This document shows, piece after piece, positions 26,261 through 34,900 of a stretch of 64,000 nt of DNA; the stretch's first letter is position 1, and each line of letters begins with the position of its first letter. Source of the DNA: Kutzneria buriramensis (GTDB taxonomy: Bacteria > Actinomycetota > Actinomycetes > Mycobacteriales > Pseudonocardiaceae); the NCBI RefSeq assembly GCF_003387475.1, contig NZ_QUNO01000018.1, positions 124,001-188,000 of the forward strand. The letters are read 5' to 3'. The notes beneath the pieces are model-generated. The model was not told the origin of the DNA, made no database searches, and was given only the letters and a program-made list of their open reading frames with translations. The position numbers and the translations under genes were made by a program.

Positions 26261-27121
26261 CTACCTGGCGAGGTTCGCCTGATGGTCCAGCCGCGTCAGC
26301 TTCAGCGGATTCCGGACCAGATAGATGTGGGTGATCCGACCGTCCGCCACCACGACGCTCACCGCGGCGGGCTCGCCGGCCACGTCGATCCGAGCCGCGA
26401 CCGCACCATTGAGCCACGTGGCCGTCGACACGAGAGCGGATCGGCTCGCACGGGCGAGCACCGCCGCCACCGCCTCCGACCCGTGCACGGGGGCCAGCAC
26501 GGCGGCCGCGACCCCGCCACCGTCGGCGATCATGACCACGTCCGGCGCCATGACGTCCATCAGGTCCTGCAACCGACCGGTGCCCAGTGCGGCCAGGAAC
26601 CGTTCCATCACGGCTTGCTGTTCCGGCGGACTGACCCGCACCCGGGGCCGTCGGGCCATGACGTGGTCGCGGGCCCGCCGCGCGATCTGGCGCACCGAAG
26701 CCGGAGACTTTCCCACGGCCTCGGCGATTTCGCCGTGCGGCAGGTCGAAGACCTCGCGGAGCACGAACACCGCCCGTTCCACCGGCGCAAGCGTTTCCAG
26801 CACGGTCAGCATCGCCATCGAGACGCTTTCCGCGAGTTCGACGTCCTCGGCGACGTCAGGACTGGTCAGCAGTGGTTCCGGCAGCCATTCACCGACGTAG
26901 TCCTCGCGGCTGCGGGACAGCGTTCGCAGGCGGTTGAGCGCCTGCCGGGTGACGATCCGCACGAGATACGCGCGCGGATCGTGCACCTGTGTTCGATCGA
27001 CGTCCGCCCACCGAAGCCAGGAATCCTGCAGCACGTCCTCCGCATCGGACGCCGAGCCGAGCATTTCGTAGGCGACCGTGAACAGCAGGCCGCGGTGGAC
27101 GACGAACGGATCGTCCGTCAT
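26261..27121 (-). CDS. ECF41-type sigma factor with C-terminal SnoaL-like domain
   Basis: This 286-aa factor has sigma region 2 (about 8-70), the linker motif YVGEWLPEPL (75-84) and region 4 (VERAVFVLREVFDLPHGEIAEAVGKSPASVRQIARRAR). A NTF2/SnoaL-like extension follows, with DGGG at 200-203 and NPLKL at 271-275. These last motifs are diagnostic for ECF41 factors, in which the extension replaces a separate anti-sigma factor and controls activity. ECF41 factors regulate a neighbouring carboxymuconolactone decarboxylase, oxidoreductase or epimerase gene. Here the target gene is directly upstream and overlaps by ATGA (27118-27121), so the two form an autoregulated operon. Confidence 0.94.
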   Translation of the reverse strand: MTDDPFVVHRGLLFTVAYEMLGSASDAEDVLQDSWLRWADVDRTQVHDPRAYLVRIVTRQALNRLRTLSRSREDYVGEWLPEPLLTSPDVAEDVELAESVSMAMLTVLETLAPVERAVFVLREVFDLPHGEIAEAVGKSPASVRQIARRARDHVMARRPRVRVSPPEQQAVMERFLAALGTGRLQDLMDVMAPDVVMIADGGGVAAAVLAPVHGSEAVAAVLARASRSALVSTATWLNGAVAARIDVAGEPAAVSVVVADGRITHIYLVRNPLKLTRLDHQANLAR

Positions 27122-27684
27122 GCGTCCGCCACCACGGCACGCTTGGCCAACGGGATTTCGCAGGAGTCGGAGTAGCCCTGCGAGGTGATTCCGTTCGCGG
27201 TGTTGGACCGGCTTGCCATGTTGGCGAAGGCGATGAACGTGGTGAGCTCGACCAACGCCGCCGCGCCGAGCTGCTTCAGCAGGCTCGCCGACATCTCGTC
27301 GGTCACGGTCGTCGGGGTGGTGGTCATCGCCTCGGCGTATTCCAGCACCTCTCGCTCGAGCGGGTCGAACACGTCCGCCTGGCGCCAGTTCGGGACCTGG
27401 CTGGCCTTGGTCGGATCGAGGTTCTGGTTCAGCGCCAGGAAGTAGTTGATGTCAAGGCACCAGCTGCAGCCGATCTGCGCTGCGACGGCCATGTGCGCGA
27501 ACGTCTTGAGGCTCGCGTCGCAGGCGTTCCACGTGGCCACCCTGGCCGAGTACTCCGAGTTGGCCTCCGCCACGGGCGGGTTGTTGTACGACACCGCGAT
27601 GGGCTCGGGCACGGACCCGAGCTGATTGATCATAGCGTCCCGGAGCTCGGTGGGGAGCTCTGCCTTCGGGATGCGTACCGCCAT
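27118..27684 (-). CDS. Carboxymuconolactone decarboxylase / AhpD-like protein (ECF41 target)
   Basis: ATG at 27684 follows AGGAGG and gives 188 aa. The CMD/AhpD fold is shown by the redox pair CSWCLDINYF near residue 77, the helix KTFAHMAVAAQIG before it, and LEREVLEYAEAMTTTP followed by LVELTTFIAFANMASRSN. The CxxC with downstream His/Asp points to an AhpD-type peroxidase or thiol oxidoreductase rather than true decarboxylation. It is the standard partner of ECF41 factors. The upstream sequence carries an ECF41-type promoter, and the sigma gene follows with an ATGA overlap. Confidence 0.9.
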   Translation of the reverse strand: MAVRIPKAELPTELRDAMINQLGSVPEPIAVSYNNPPVAEANSEYSARVATWNACDASLKTFAHMAVAAQIGCSWCLDINYFLALNQNLDPTKASQVPNWRQADVFDPLEREVLEYAEAMTTTPTTVTDEMSASLLKQLGAAALVELTTFIAFANMASRSNTANGITSQGYSDSCEIPLAKRAVVADA

Positions 27685-27721
27685 GCTGTCCTCCTGTGGG
27701 CTTCGCCTGGTCATCCATGAA

Positions 27722-27748
27722 GACACCGCGGCGCCCGCGAATGTGACA
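27722..27748 (-). promoter_or_regulatory. ECF41-type promoter
   Basis: Read on the minus strand, TGTCACA (27748-27742) is followed after exactly 16 nt by TGTC (27725-27722), 37 bp before the CMD ATG. The established ECF41 consensus is TGTCACA, 16 nt, CGTC. The match at -35 is exact and at -10 three of four. Confidence 0.82.
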
Positions 27749-27803
27749 CCCGACTTCCGGCTACCCGTCCCTATGACCGAGCCACGTCGACGGAATCGAG
27801 GGA

Positions 27804-28637
27804 TCAGGAGGTGATGTCCTTGGTGGCCAGGTTGGCCCAGGCGGCGCCGAAGAAGACGACGACATAGCCGGCCTGCAACAGGAGGCCCTTGTCGATGGAG
27901 TCCCAGAAGATGGGGTCGCGGAAGAAGTCGATCCAGGAGAGCCAGTAGTTCGTCGGCAGGTACGGTCGCACGCCCGTGGCCGCGTCCAGGGTTTGCAGCA
28001 CCGCGCTGGTGATCAGGATGGACAACGCGCCGAGCGCCGCGCCCAGCGAGGAACTGGTCAGCGTGGACAGGAACAGCCCGATCGCGCCGAAGCCGATCAT
28101 GGCCACCACGATGTAGCCGATGGAGTACAGCAGCCGGGCCGCGAGCTGGCCCTGCGTCAGCGACACGCCGGACAGCGACGTCGCGGCGCCCGCCGCCGCC
28201 CCGCCGGCCGCGCTCGTCCCCGTGCCGAACAGGATCACGCCCACCACCAGCGACGACACCACCACGCAGGCGATCGCCAGCAGCACGAACGCCACCAGCG
28301 CGATGATCTTCGCGAACAGCAGCCGGGTCCGGCCGACCGGGCGGATCAGCAGGTAGCGCAGGGTGCCGCCGACGGACTCGCCGGCGATCGAGTCGCCGGC
28401 CACCACCGCCACGGACAGCGGCAGGAAAACCGGCAGCACCAAGGCGAGGGCCGCGGCCGGAAAGAGCAGACCGTTGCCCCGCACGGCGGACAGGAACGCG
28501 CCGCCCTGCCCCGGCGGTGGCGCGAAGTCGGCGGTCTTGAGGAAGATGCCGACGATGAGGGGCAGCCCGCAGAGCAGCAGGATGTTGACCCAGATCCGGG
28601 GCCGCAGCACGAGTTTGCGCAGTTCGACGGCGATCAC
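27804..28637 (-). CDS. ABC-2 type transporter permease
   Basis: This 277-aa integral membrane protein starts MIAVELRKLVLRPRIW, the usual N-terminal cytoplasmic helix of ABC-2 permeases. Six hydrophobic segments follow, among them VNILLLCGLPLIVGIFL, ALALVLPVFLPLSVAVVAG and LLAIACVVVSSLVVGVILF. The block ESVGGTLRYLLIRPVGRTRLLFAKI is the conserved EALVTRPV-like coupling region. It pairs with the ATPase encoded 100 bp upstream. Together they export a lipid, drug or peptide, or act in self-protection. Confidence 0.88.
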   Translation of the reverse strand: MIAVELRKLVLRPRIWVNILLLCGLPLIVGIFLKTADFAPPPGQGGAFLSAVRGNGLLFPAAALALVLPVFLPLSVAVVAGDSIAGESVGGTLRYLLIRPVGRTRLLFAKIIALVAFVLLAIACVVVSSLVVGVILFGTGTSAAGGAAAGAATSLSGVSLTQGQLAARLLYSIGYIVVAMIGFGAIGLFLSTLTSSSLGAALGALSILITSAVLQTLDAATGVRPYLPTNYWLSWIDFFRDPIFWDSIDKGLLLQAGYVVVFFGAAWANLATKDITS

Positions 28638-28737
28638 GCGGCGACCCTCCGAGCGGGGCGAAGGATGGCCTTCTTGTGTGCCGCACCGCCAATGAGCGCA
28701 GGGCCTTCCGAGTCCGCGTGTGCCGGTTCGGTGGCCC

Positions 28738-29646
28738 TCACGGCGCGTCCACCCGGTCCGAGCCCGCGCCGGTCACTTCCAGCACCACCTGCTCCAGCGT
28801 GCGCCGCTGCTCGGTGATCGACGCGATCCGTAGCCCGGCGGCCACCAGCGTCGTGTTCAGGGCGGCTGGATCTCCGTGTCGTATCAGCAAGTTCTCTCCG
28901 TCACGGCTGACGAGCTGGCCGTTGAGCATGGACGCCACGTCGGCGGCGTCGGGGCTGCGCACCTCGACCAGGCCGGTGGCGCCGCGCACGGTGTCCAGTT
29001 CCTCTTCCAGGACAAGGCGTCCGCGATCGACGATGCCGACGCGCGTGCACAGGTGCTCGACCTCGGACAGCAGGTGGCTGGACAGGAACACGGTGGTGCC
29101 GGCCTTGTTGAGCTCGATCAGCAGGTCCCGGATCTCGTGGATGCCCTTGGGATCCAGGCCATTGGTCGGCTCGTCGAGGACGAGCAGGCGGGGCTTGCGT
29201 AACAGCGCCGCGGCGAGACCGAGGCGCTGGCGCATGCCCAGCGAGTACGCCTTCACGGGGCGGCGGTCGATGCCGGCGAGCCCGACCTGTTCCAGCGCCT
29301 CCTCGATCCGCGCGCGCCGGGTGCGGCGGCTGCCGCCGGGGCCGCTGGCGTCGAGCAGCGACAGATTCCTGCGCCCCGACAGATGCGGATACGCCGCCGG
29401 TCCCTCGACCATCGCGCCGATCCGCGGCAGCACCTCGGCGGCGTTGCGTGGCATCCGCTCGCCCAACAGTTCGATCTCGCCGCTGGTGGCGAAGACCAGC
29501 CCCAGCAGCATGCGCACGGTGGTGGTCTTGCCGGAACCGTTGGGGCCGAGAAAGCCGTAGCGGTCGCCGTCGCGCACGTTCAGGTCCACGGCGTCGACGG
29601 CGAGCACCGAGCCGTAGCGCTTGGTCAGCGCACGCGTGACGATCAT
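28738..29646 (-). CDS. ABC transporter ATPase (CcmA/BcrA type)
   Basis: ATG at 29646 gives 302 aa. Walker A is GPNGSGKTT near residue 38, the signature is YSLGMRQRLGLAAALL near 143, Walker B is LLVLDEPTNGLDP near 163 and the switch His is in LSSHLLSEVEHL. A C-terminal extension (VEVRSPDAADVASMLNGQLV...LEQVVLEVTGAG) is typical of drug or bacitracin-type exporters. Its ATGA start overlaps the stop of the preceding LolA/RseB-like gene (29643-29646), and the permease follows. The three genes form one exporter operon. Confidence 0.93.
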   Translation of the reverse strand: MIVTRALTKRYGSVLAVDAVDLNVRDGDRYGFLGPNGSGKTTTVRMLLGLVFATSGEIELLGERMPRNAAEVLPRIGAMVEGPAAYPHLSGRRNLSLLDASGPGGSRRTRRARIEEALEQVGLAGIDRRPVKAYSLGMRQRLGLAAALLRKPRLLVLDEPTNGLDPKGIHEIRDLLIELNKAGTTVFLSSHLLSEVEHLCTRVGIVDRGRLVLEEELDTVRGATGLVEVRSPDAADVASMLNGQLVSRDGENLLIRHGDPAALNTTLVAAGLRIASITEQRRTLEQVVLEVTGAGSDRVDAP

Positions 29647-30734
29647 GGGCGCCTCCTGGGCAGCTGGGACAGCTCGGCGGCCGCCTGGGTGAGCAGCGCG
29701 GGATCGACCACGCCGGCGAGGATGTACGAGCGGCGGCCGGTGCGTTCGACCAGCACGGACAGGGGCGTGATGGTGAGCAGTGTGCCCTGGCCCTGCGGCA
29801 GCGTCACGGTTTTCGCGCCGCCCTTGCCCATCGCGTTCACGACGCCGCCGGCGACGTCGCGCGGCAGCGGCGCGACCACGAACGCGGACAGACCGGTGCC
29901 GTAGAAGCCGAGGCCGCGCCCGCCGCCGACCCGGTCGGTCTGCAACGCCCGGCCGGCCAGCTGCGGCGGCAGCGGGAACTGGCCGAGCGCGCCGATCACG
30001 TCCGGGGCGTCGGTGATGGTGAAACCGCTGTCCGGCGAGGGTTTCGGGGTGATCACGTCGTCGTCCGGGCGCTGCGTGTCGACGGTCTGGAACGCGGTGA
30101 CGATGTCCGGCGCGTGCTGGCCCTTCGCCGTCAGCTCGACCCGCAGCGGCAGGCCGTTGCTCGGATCGGCCCAGATGTCGATCTGTCCGATCGCGGTCTG
30201 TGGATCGGTCGGCGTCACCCGCAGCCCGGCCGCGTCGATGCCGGCGACGCGCTTCGCCGGAAGCGCGGCGACCTTGTCCTCGGTCTGCAACACGCGGCGG
30301 GCCAGGTCCGGCGGCAGCAGGTCCGCGCCGCGCGGCAGCCGGATCGGCTCGTCGCCGACGACCTGCGTGTACTGGTTCTGCCCGTTGTCCCAGACGAACT
30401 GACTGCCCGGCGCCGCGTACGTGTCGCGCTCGCCGACGCCGGTGATCTCGTCGACCCGCCAGTGCTGCGGGGCGACGTACCAGGCGCGCAGCCGCGTGGT
30501 GCCACCGAGCAGCGACGTCACCTCGGACAGATTCGGCAGGTCGGGCAGGCCGAGCGAGCCGGTGCTCTCGGCGTAGCCCTGGTACGGCAGGGTCGCCGTG
30601 GCCAGGATGCGGGCGCGCAGCGCGCCGGGGTCCATCCGCGCGGACGCCGGCAGCGCGGCCAGCACCACCGGCGCGGCCACCAGCGCCGCCGCCGCGGCGG
30701 CCACCACCGCCCACCGCCACCGGGTTCCCGTCAC
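29643..30734 (-). CDS. LolA/RseB-fold membrane-anchored protein of an ABC operon
   Basis: GTG at 30734 gives 363 aa. A GTG at 30770 in the same frame is possible. An N-terminal signal or anchor (WRWAVVAAAAAALVAAPVVLAAL) precedes an extracytoplasmic domain. Its features fit the LolA/RseB-type half-barrel: GALRARILATATLPYQGYAES, LRAWYVAPQHWRVDEI, GQIDIWADPSNGLPLRVELTA and FTITDAPDVIGALG. Such domains bind lipids or sense envelope state. It is translationally coupled to the ATPase, so it probably presents substrate to, or monitors, the ABC exporter. The specific substrate is unknown. Confidence 0.78.
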   Translation of the reverse strand: MTGTRWRWAVVAAAAAALVAAPVVLAALPASARMDPGALRARILATATLPYQGYAESTGSLGLPDLPNLSEVTSLLGGTTRLRAWYVAPQHWRVDEITGVGERDTYAAPGSQFVWDNGQNQYTQVVGDEPIRLPRGADLLPPDLARRVLQTEDKVAALPAKRVAGIDAAGLRVTPTDPQTAIGQIDIWADPSNGLPLRVELTAKGQHAPDIVTAFQTVDTQRPDDDVITPKPSPDSGFTITDAPDVIGALGQFPLPPQLAGRALQTDRVGGGRGLGFYGTGLSAFVVAPLPRDVAGGVVNAMGKGGAKTVTLPQGQGTLLTITPLSVLVERTGRRSYILAGVVDPALLTQAAAELSQLPRRRP

Positions 30735-30978
30735 GTCACCCACTTTCCCGCCTCGCCGCGTCCCCGTCATCCCTTTCTACGCCTGCGACGGCCGGTCGGT
30801 TGTGATCGAAGTCTTACGTCCTGTGTGCCACGTCACTTTCACAAGGTGCGACACCACCGTTTCGGGTGATTCGGCGTGTCGAATTCGGAAGATCGAATAT
30901 GTTTCGGACCTGCCTGATCACGTTTTGATCGCGACACGATAGCCGGCGAATATCCTTGCCTGGTCCGAAGGCGCTGTT

Positions 30979-31091
30979 ACGTTGTCGCGGGGCCGGAGAA
31001 CGGCCCCGCAGTACCGATCCGGCGAGCGCCCAGCTCCGTCCGGAAACCGGATCGGGTCACGTTGTCGCGTGAAGGGAACCGCCGGACGGAG
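30979..31091 (+). promoter_or_regulatory. Structured 5' leader of rpf (candidate c-di-AMP riboswitch)
   Basis: The 393 bp between the divergent starts 30734 and 31128 hold no gene. Its right part is rich in pairings: GCGGGGCC/GGCCCCGC (30987-30994 with 31002-31009), CCGATCCGG/CCGGATCGG (31014-31022 with 31047-31055) and CTCCGTCCGG/CCGGACGGAG (31034-31043 with 31082-31091). The last two interlock, which implies a pseudoknot or a switch between alternatives. ACGTTGTCGCG occurs twice, at 30979 and 31059, so the leader has a repeated half. In actinobacteria rpf genes are known to be controlled by ydaO-type c-di-AMP riboswitches. I could not align all conserved ydaO blocks, so the ligand is a guess. 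Confidence 0.5.
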
Positions 31092-31106
31092 AACGCGTTG
31101 GCGTGA

Positions 31107-31697
<591 letters not shown>

Positions 31698-31703
31698 CGG
31701 TGT

Positions 31704-31741
31704 ACCGGGGGCACATCGGTCGGTACCGGTGTGCCCCCGGT
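31704..31741. terminator. Hairpin after rpf
   Basis: ACCGGGGGCACA (31704-31715) and TGTGCCCCCGGT (31730-31741) form a perfect 12-bp stem with a 14-nt loop. It begins 6 bp after the rpf stop and ends 14 bp before the RraA-like ATG. There is no T-run, as is usual for actinobacterial terminators. Confidence 0.78.
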
Positions 31742-31755
31742 CCTATTGTCGGGGC

Positions 31756-32448
31756 ATGGATCTTCGTCAACGGTTCGAGACGCTGACCACCGCGCACGTC
31801 GCCGACGCCTGCGTGCGGGCCGAGCTTCCCGTGCGGTGCCTGGGACTTCGGTCGGTCGGCGATGGCGACAAGGTCGTCGGGCGGGTGCTGCCGGCCCGCC
31901 ACGCCGGCAGCGTCGACGTGTTCCTGGAGGCGTACGAGTCGGCCGAGCCCGGCGACGTGCTGGTGGTGGACAACGGCGGCCAACTCGACCACGCCTGCGT
32001 CGGCGACCTGATCGTGCAGGAGGCGCAGACCGCCGGCCTGGCCGGCGTGGTGATCTGGGGCCTGCACCGGGACACCGCCGACGTGCGGGCGATCGGGCTG
32101 CCGGTGTTCAGCCTCGGCTCGCTGCCGACCGGGCCGCTGCGCGTCGAGGAGCGGCCGGCGGACGCGCTGGCGTCGGCGCGGATGGGGGAGTGGGTGGTCG
32201 ACCCGACCGACCTGGTGCTCGGCGACCACGACGGCGTCGTCTTCATCCCGGCCGCGCACGCCGAGGATCTTTTCCAGCTGGCAGAAGGCATTCGCGACAA
32301 GGAACGGCGGCAGGCCGAGCGGATCCGCGGCGGCCGCTCGCTGCGGTCCCAGGTCGGCTTCGACGGATTCCTGGCCCAGCGCGCCGAAAACCCGACGCTG
32401 ACGTTCCGGGAACATCTGCGTCGGGTCGGCGGTGTCGTGGAGGAATAG
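31756..32448 (+). CDS. RraA-like / 4-hydroxy-4-methyl-2-oxoglutarate aldolase family protein
   Basis: ATG at 31756 gives 230 aa. The fold is shown by LTTAHVADACVRAELPVR at the start, PGDVLVVDNGGQLDHACVGDLI near 75 (metal and ligand loop), and AGLAGVVIWGLHRDTADVRAIGLPVFSLG. The last contains the Arg-Asp pair that binds substrate carboxylate and Mg2+. LVLGDHDGVVFIP is the last core strand. The family includes RraA, which inhibits RNase E, and HMG/CHA aldolases. The intact GxxRD-like motif (HRDTADV) favours an aldolase or decarboxylase. Its stop is one base from the stop of the convergent FMN reductase. Confidence 0.85.
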   Translation: MDLRQRFETLTTAHVADACVRAELPVRCLGLRSVGDGDKVVGRVLPARHAGSVDVFLEAYESAEPGDVLVVDNGGQLDHACVGDLIVQEAQTAGLAGVVIWGLHRDTADVRAIGLPVFSLGSLPTGPLRVEERPADALASARMGEWVVDPTDLVLGDHDGVVFIPAAHAEDLFQLAEGIRDKERRQAERIRGGRSLRSQVGFDGFLAQRAENPTLTFREHLRRVGGVVEE

Positions 32449-32449
32449 G

Positions 32450-33010
32450 TCAGGCGGCGCGGAGCGGGGCCAGCGCGTTGCTCCAGGCCACCACCTGGTC
32501 GAGGGTGGTCTGGAGCGCGGCGACCTGGTGCTCGCCCGGCGCGAAGTCGCGGAAGTTCTCGAAGTCGGTGAACAGCGACAGCGCCACCTGCGAGCGGACA
32601 TCGGCCATCTGGAGCTCGCCGGCGACCAGCCGGAGGTGCTCGACCGCGCGGGCGCCGCCGACCGAGCCGTAGCTGACGAAGCCCACTGCCTTGTTGTTCC
32701 ACTCGGCGTGCAGGTAGTCGATGGCGTTCTTGAGCGCGCCGGACGTGGAGTGGTTGTACTCGGGCGTCACCATCACGAAGCCGTCGAACGACTTGATCTT
32801 GGCCGCCCACAGGAGGGTGTGCGGCCGGCTGTACTGGCCCATCGCCGGCGGCAGCGCCTCGTCGAGGTGCGGCAGCGGGTAGTCGAGCAGGTCGACCAGT
32901 TCGAACTCGGCGTCGGTGCGCTCGCCGGCCACCTTGTGCACCCACTTGGCGACGGCCTCGCCGTTGCGGCCCGGGCGGGTGCTGCCGAGGATGATGCCGA
33001 TCTTGGTCAC
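32450..33010 (-). CDS. NADPH-dependent FMN reductase
   Basis: GTG at 33010 gives 186 aa with a flavodoxin-like fold. GSTRPGRNGEAVAKWV near residue 9 is the FMN phosphate loop and VTPEYNHSTSGALKNAIDYL near 80 is the flavin ring loop with Tyr-Asn-His. YGSVGGARAVEHLR near 115 completes it. These are hallmarks of the SsuE/ArsH-like NADPH:FMN reductase or azoreductase group. It is divergent from a MarR gene, and two direct-repeat motifs in the 67-bp gap probably bind that regulator. The likely role is quinone or oxidant detoxification. Confidence 0.9.
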   Translation of the reverse strand: MTKIGIILGSTRPGRNGEAVAKWVHKVAGERTDAEFELVDLLDYPLPHLDEALPPAMGQYSRPHTLLWAAKIKSFDGFVMVTPEYNHSTSGALKNAIDYLHAEWNNKAVGFVSYGSVGGARAVEHLRLVAGELQMADVRSQVALSLFTDFENFRDFAPGEHQVAALQTTLDQVVAWSNALAPLRAA

Positions 33011-33027
33011 GGTGTGCCTCCCAGGTA

Positions 33028-33073
33028 GTTCCTTCGGAAAGAAAGTATCTACGGTTCCTTCGGGAAGCAAGTA
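33028..33073. promoter_or_regulatory. Duplicated operator for the MarR/FMN reductase divergon
   Basis: Two 20-bp direct repeats (33028-33047 and 33054-33073), both starting GTTCCTTCGG, differ at two positions and lie 26 bp apart start to start. Each holds an imperfect dyad TTCC-TTC-GGAA. They fill the gap between the divergent starts and fit binding of two MarR dimers. Confidence 0.75.
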
Positions 33074-33077
33074 AGGT

Positions 33078-33530
33078 GTGGCCGTGGACACCTGCCGCCC
33101 GCTCGACCCCGACGAGGAAGCCCTGGTCCGGTCGCTGGACCGGGTCGTCAACGTGCTGCCTCGGGTGATGGACGCGACCATGCTGCGCGAGCGGGGGATC
33201 TCGCTCACCGACTACATGACGCTGTCGCGGCTGTCCGAGGCGCCGGACCGGCGGCTGCGGATGAGCGAGCTGGCCGAGATGGCCTACCTGTCGCTCAGCG
33301 GCATGACGCACGTGGTCAAGCGGCTGGAGGACCAGGGCCTGGTGGTCCGCGTGCGCGACGAGCACGACCGGCGCGGCTGGCACGCGGTGCTCACCGACGA
33401 GGGATTCGCGCGGCTCGAGGCGGCGTGGCCGAGCAACCTGGCCGGCACCCGCAGGTTCGCGCTCGACCATCTGGCCGGCTTCGACCTGCGGGCGCTGGCG
33501 GAGGCGTTCGAGAAGTTCGGGACTACCTGA
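33078..33530 (+). CDS. MarR family regulator
   Basis: This 150-aa protein has the MarR winged helix: LTDYMTLSRLSEAPDRRLRMSELAEMAYLSLSGMTHVVKRLEDQGLVVRVRDEHDRRGWHAVLT. The wing Asp-Arg-Arg is conserved. A single Cys near the N-terminus (AVDTCRPL) could make it redox-responsive like OhrR, but its position is earlier than the OhrR sensing Cys. GTG at 33078 or 33084 may be the start. It probably represses itself and the FMN reductase from the repeated sites. The 3' end overlaps the YidD gene by 8 bp. Confidence 0.9.
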   Translation: MAVDTCRPLDPDEEALVRSLDRVVNVLPRVMDATMLRERGISLTDYMTLSRLSEAPDRRLRMSELAEMAYLSLSGMTHVVKRLEDQGLVVRVRDEHDRRGWHAVLTDEGFARLEAAWPSNLAGTRRFALDHLAGFDLRALAEAFEKFGTT

Positions 33531-33954
33531 CCGGCGGCACCGGGTCGGCGCCGCGCCGGCCGCCGGGGCGGCAGCGGATCAGCCGGCCGATCATCAGCCG
33601 GGCGCCGCGCAGCGCGCCGTGCCGGGAGATGGCCTGCGCCGCGTACTCCGAGCAGCTCGGCTCGAACCGGCACACGGCCGGCCGCTTGGCGCTGATCTCC
33701 CGCTGGTAGACGCGAATGGCGGCGATCATCATCTCGGACGGCCGCCGCGTGCGCGGCACCGCCGAGCCGGCCGCGACCAGCAGGTGCGGCAGCGTCAGCA
33801 GGCCCAGGATCAGGCAGTTGCCGTCGCAGCTCTCGGCGATGCAGCAGCCGCTCTCGATCAGGCAGGCGTCGCGCCAGCACGAGGAGCCGCCACCGCGGTA
33901 CGGGCGTGGTTCGTACCGGTCGTCATAGCGCCGGCGGCGTCGAAAGAAGGGCAC
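33523..33954 (-). CDS. yidD: Membrane protein insertion efficiency factor YidD, extended form
   Basis: This 143-aa protein has the YidD core in its second half: AIRVYQREISAKRPAVCRFEPSCSEYAAQAISRHGALRGARLMIGRLIRCRP, ending DPVP. The family assists YidC/Oxa1 insertion of membrane proteins. The first half is unusual: an Arg/Tyr-rich start (FFRRRRRYDDRYEPRPY) and then a cysteine-rich stretch (CWRDACLIESGCCIAESCDGNCL) before a hydrophobic helix. In most genomes yidD lies beside rpmH/rnpA/yidC. Here it is isolated, so it is probably a second, modified copy. It is followed 18 bp upstream by the STAS gene. Confidence 0.88.
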   Translation of the reverse strand: MPFFRRRRRYDDRYEPRPYRGGGSSCWRDACLIESGCCIAESCDGNCLILGLLTLPHLLVAAGSAVPRTRRPSEMMIAAIRVYQREISAKRPAVCRFEPSCSEYAAQAISRHGALRGARLMIGRLIRCRPGGRRGADPVPPVR

Positions 33955-33972
33955 GAAACCACCGTACAGAGA

Positions 33973-34317
33973 TCAGCTGTGCGCCAGGGCCTGATCGACG
34001 GAGGACACCAGCGTGACGAGCTGGTCGACACCGGTGATCTCCAGCGGGCGCAGCACGATGCGCGTGTCGGCGACCACCAGCATGTCCAGGCCCCGCGCGG
34101 TCATGTCGTGCTGGAAGTCGACCAGCACGTGCAGGCCGGCTGAGGCGAAGAAGGTCACGCCGGTCAGGTCGAGCACGAGCGCCGCCGGGGCGGGGGCCAG
34201 CGCCATGGCCAGGCTCTCCCGCAGCATCGGCTCCGTCTCCATGTCGACCTCGCCCGTGACATGCAGCAAGGCGACGGAGCCTATGTGCTCCACCGCCACC
34301 ACAGCGTTCGAGGACAT
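33973..34317 (-). CDS. STAS-domain anti-sigma factor antagonist
   Basis: ATG at 34317 gives 114 aa, a single STAS domain. VALLHVTGEVDMETEPMLRESL is the first half and ALVLDLTGVTFFASAGLHVLVDFQH contains the regulatory loop. The Ser in FFASAGL is at the site phosphorylated by anti-sigma kinases in SpoIIAA/RsbV. It would bind a switch kinase and free a sigma factor when unphosphorylated. No kinase gene is adjacent, so the partner is elsewhere. The gene is probably monocistronic or follows nothing upstream, as a 107-bp gap separates it from the TDT remnant. Confidence 0.88.
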   Translation of the reverse strand: MSSNAVVAVEHIGSVALLHVTGEVDMETEPMLRESLAMALAPAPAALVLDLTGVTFFASAGLHVLVDFQHDMTARGLDMLVVADTRIVLRPLEITGVDQLVTLVSSVDQALAHS

Positions 34318-34424
34318 CGCCGGTCTCCCTCGGTCAGACGGTGGGTGACGTGCTGCCACCCACGCGGCTGTGGTCTCAACCGGCACCGCCCACCGTAGGA
34401 CGGTGGGGACTGGCCGGCAACGTT

Positions 34425-34829
34425 TCACCGGTCGAGGGCGACCTCCGTTGCGGCTGCCGGGGCGGCGGGCTTGGGCAGCAGGGTGCCGCGGACCAGGGCG
34501 ATCACGGTGCGGACGGCGATGGCGGCGCCCGCCCAGGCGAAGGTGAAGGCCCAGAAGCCGGGGGCGAACCGCAGCATGAGGTGACGGGGCAGCAGCCGGA
34601 GCCGGGCGAGCACCATCAGCAGGCCGTAGCCGGCGAGGCCGGCGGTGACGGCGTCGGCTCGATCGCCGGACAGGGCCAGGTAGGCGAGCGTGGCGACGGG
34701 GGCGGGGGCGATCTCGATGGCGATGGTCGGCAGCAGCGCGCCCGGCAACGACGGGCGGAAGATCAGGCGTCCCAGGATCAGCGAACCCAGGATCAGCCAC
34801 GACACCAGCCCGAACCCGAGCACCACCAC
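34425..34829 (-). pseudogene. C-terminal remnant of a TDT/SLAC1-type transporter
   Basis: The frame encodes about 134 aa with four hydrophobic segments (VVLGFGLVSWLILGSLILGRLIF, IAIEIAPAPVATLAYLAL, AGYGLLMVLARL, GFWAFTFAWAGAAIAVRTV). It matches the last third of tellurite-resistance/dicarboxylate (TDT, SLAC1-like) transporters. The matching sequence runs upstream past the first GTG (GGLVAATSAAEVGQHQFG) to about 34895 and then stops, so roughly 60 percent of the protein is missing. It is probably non-functional. The break adjoins a second orphan fragment on the other strand. Confidence 0.68.
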
Positions 34830-34900
34830 GCCGAACTGGTGCTGGCCGACCTCGGCGGCGCTCGTCGCGGCGACGAGGCCGCCGGCGACGCTGGGCCGGC

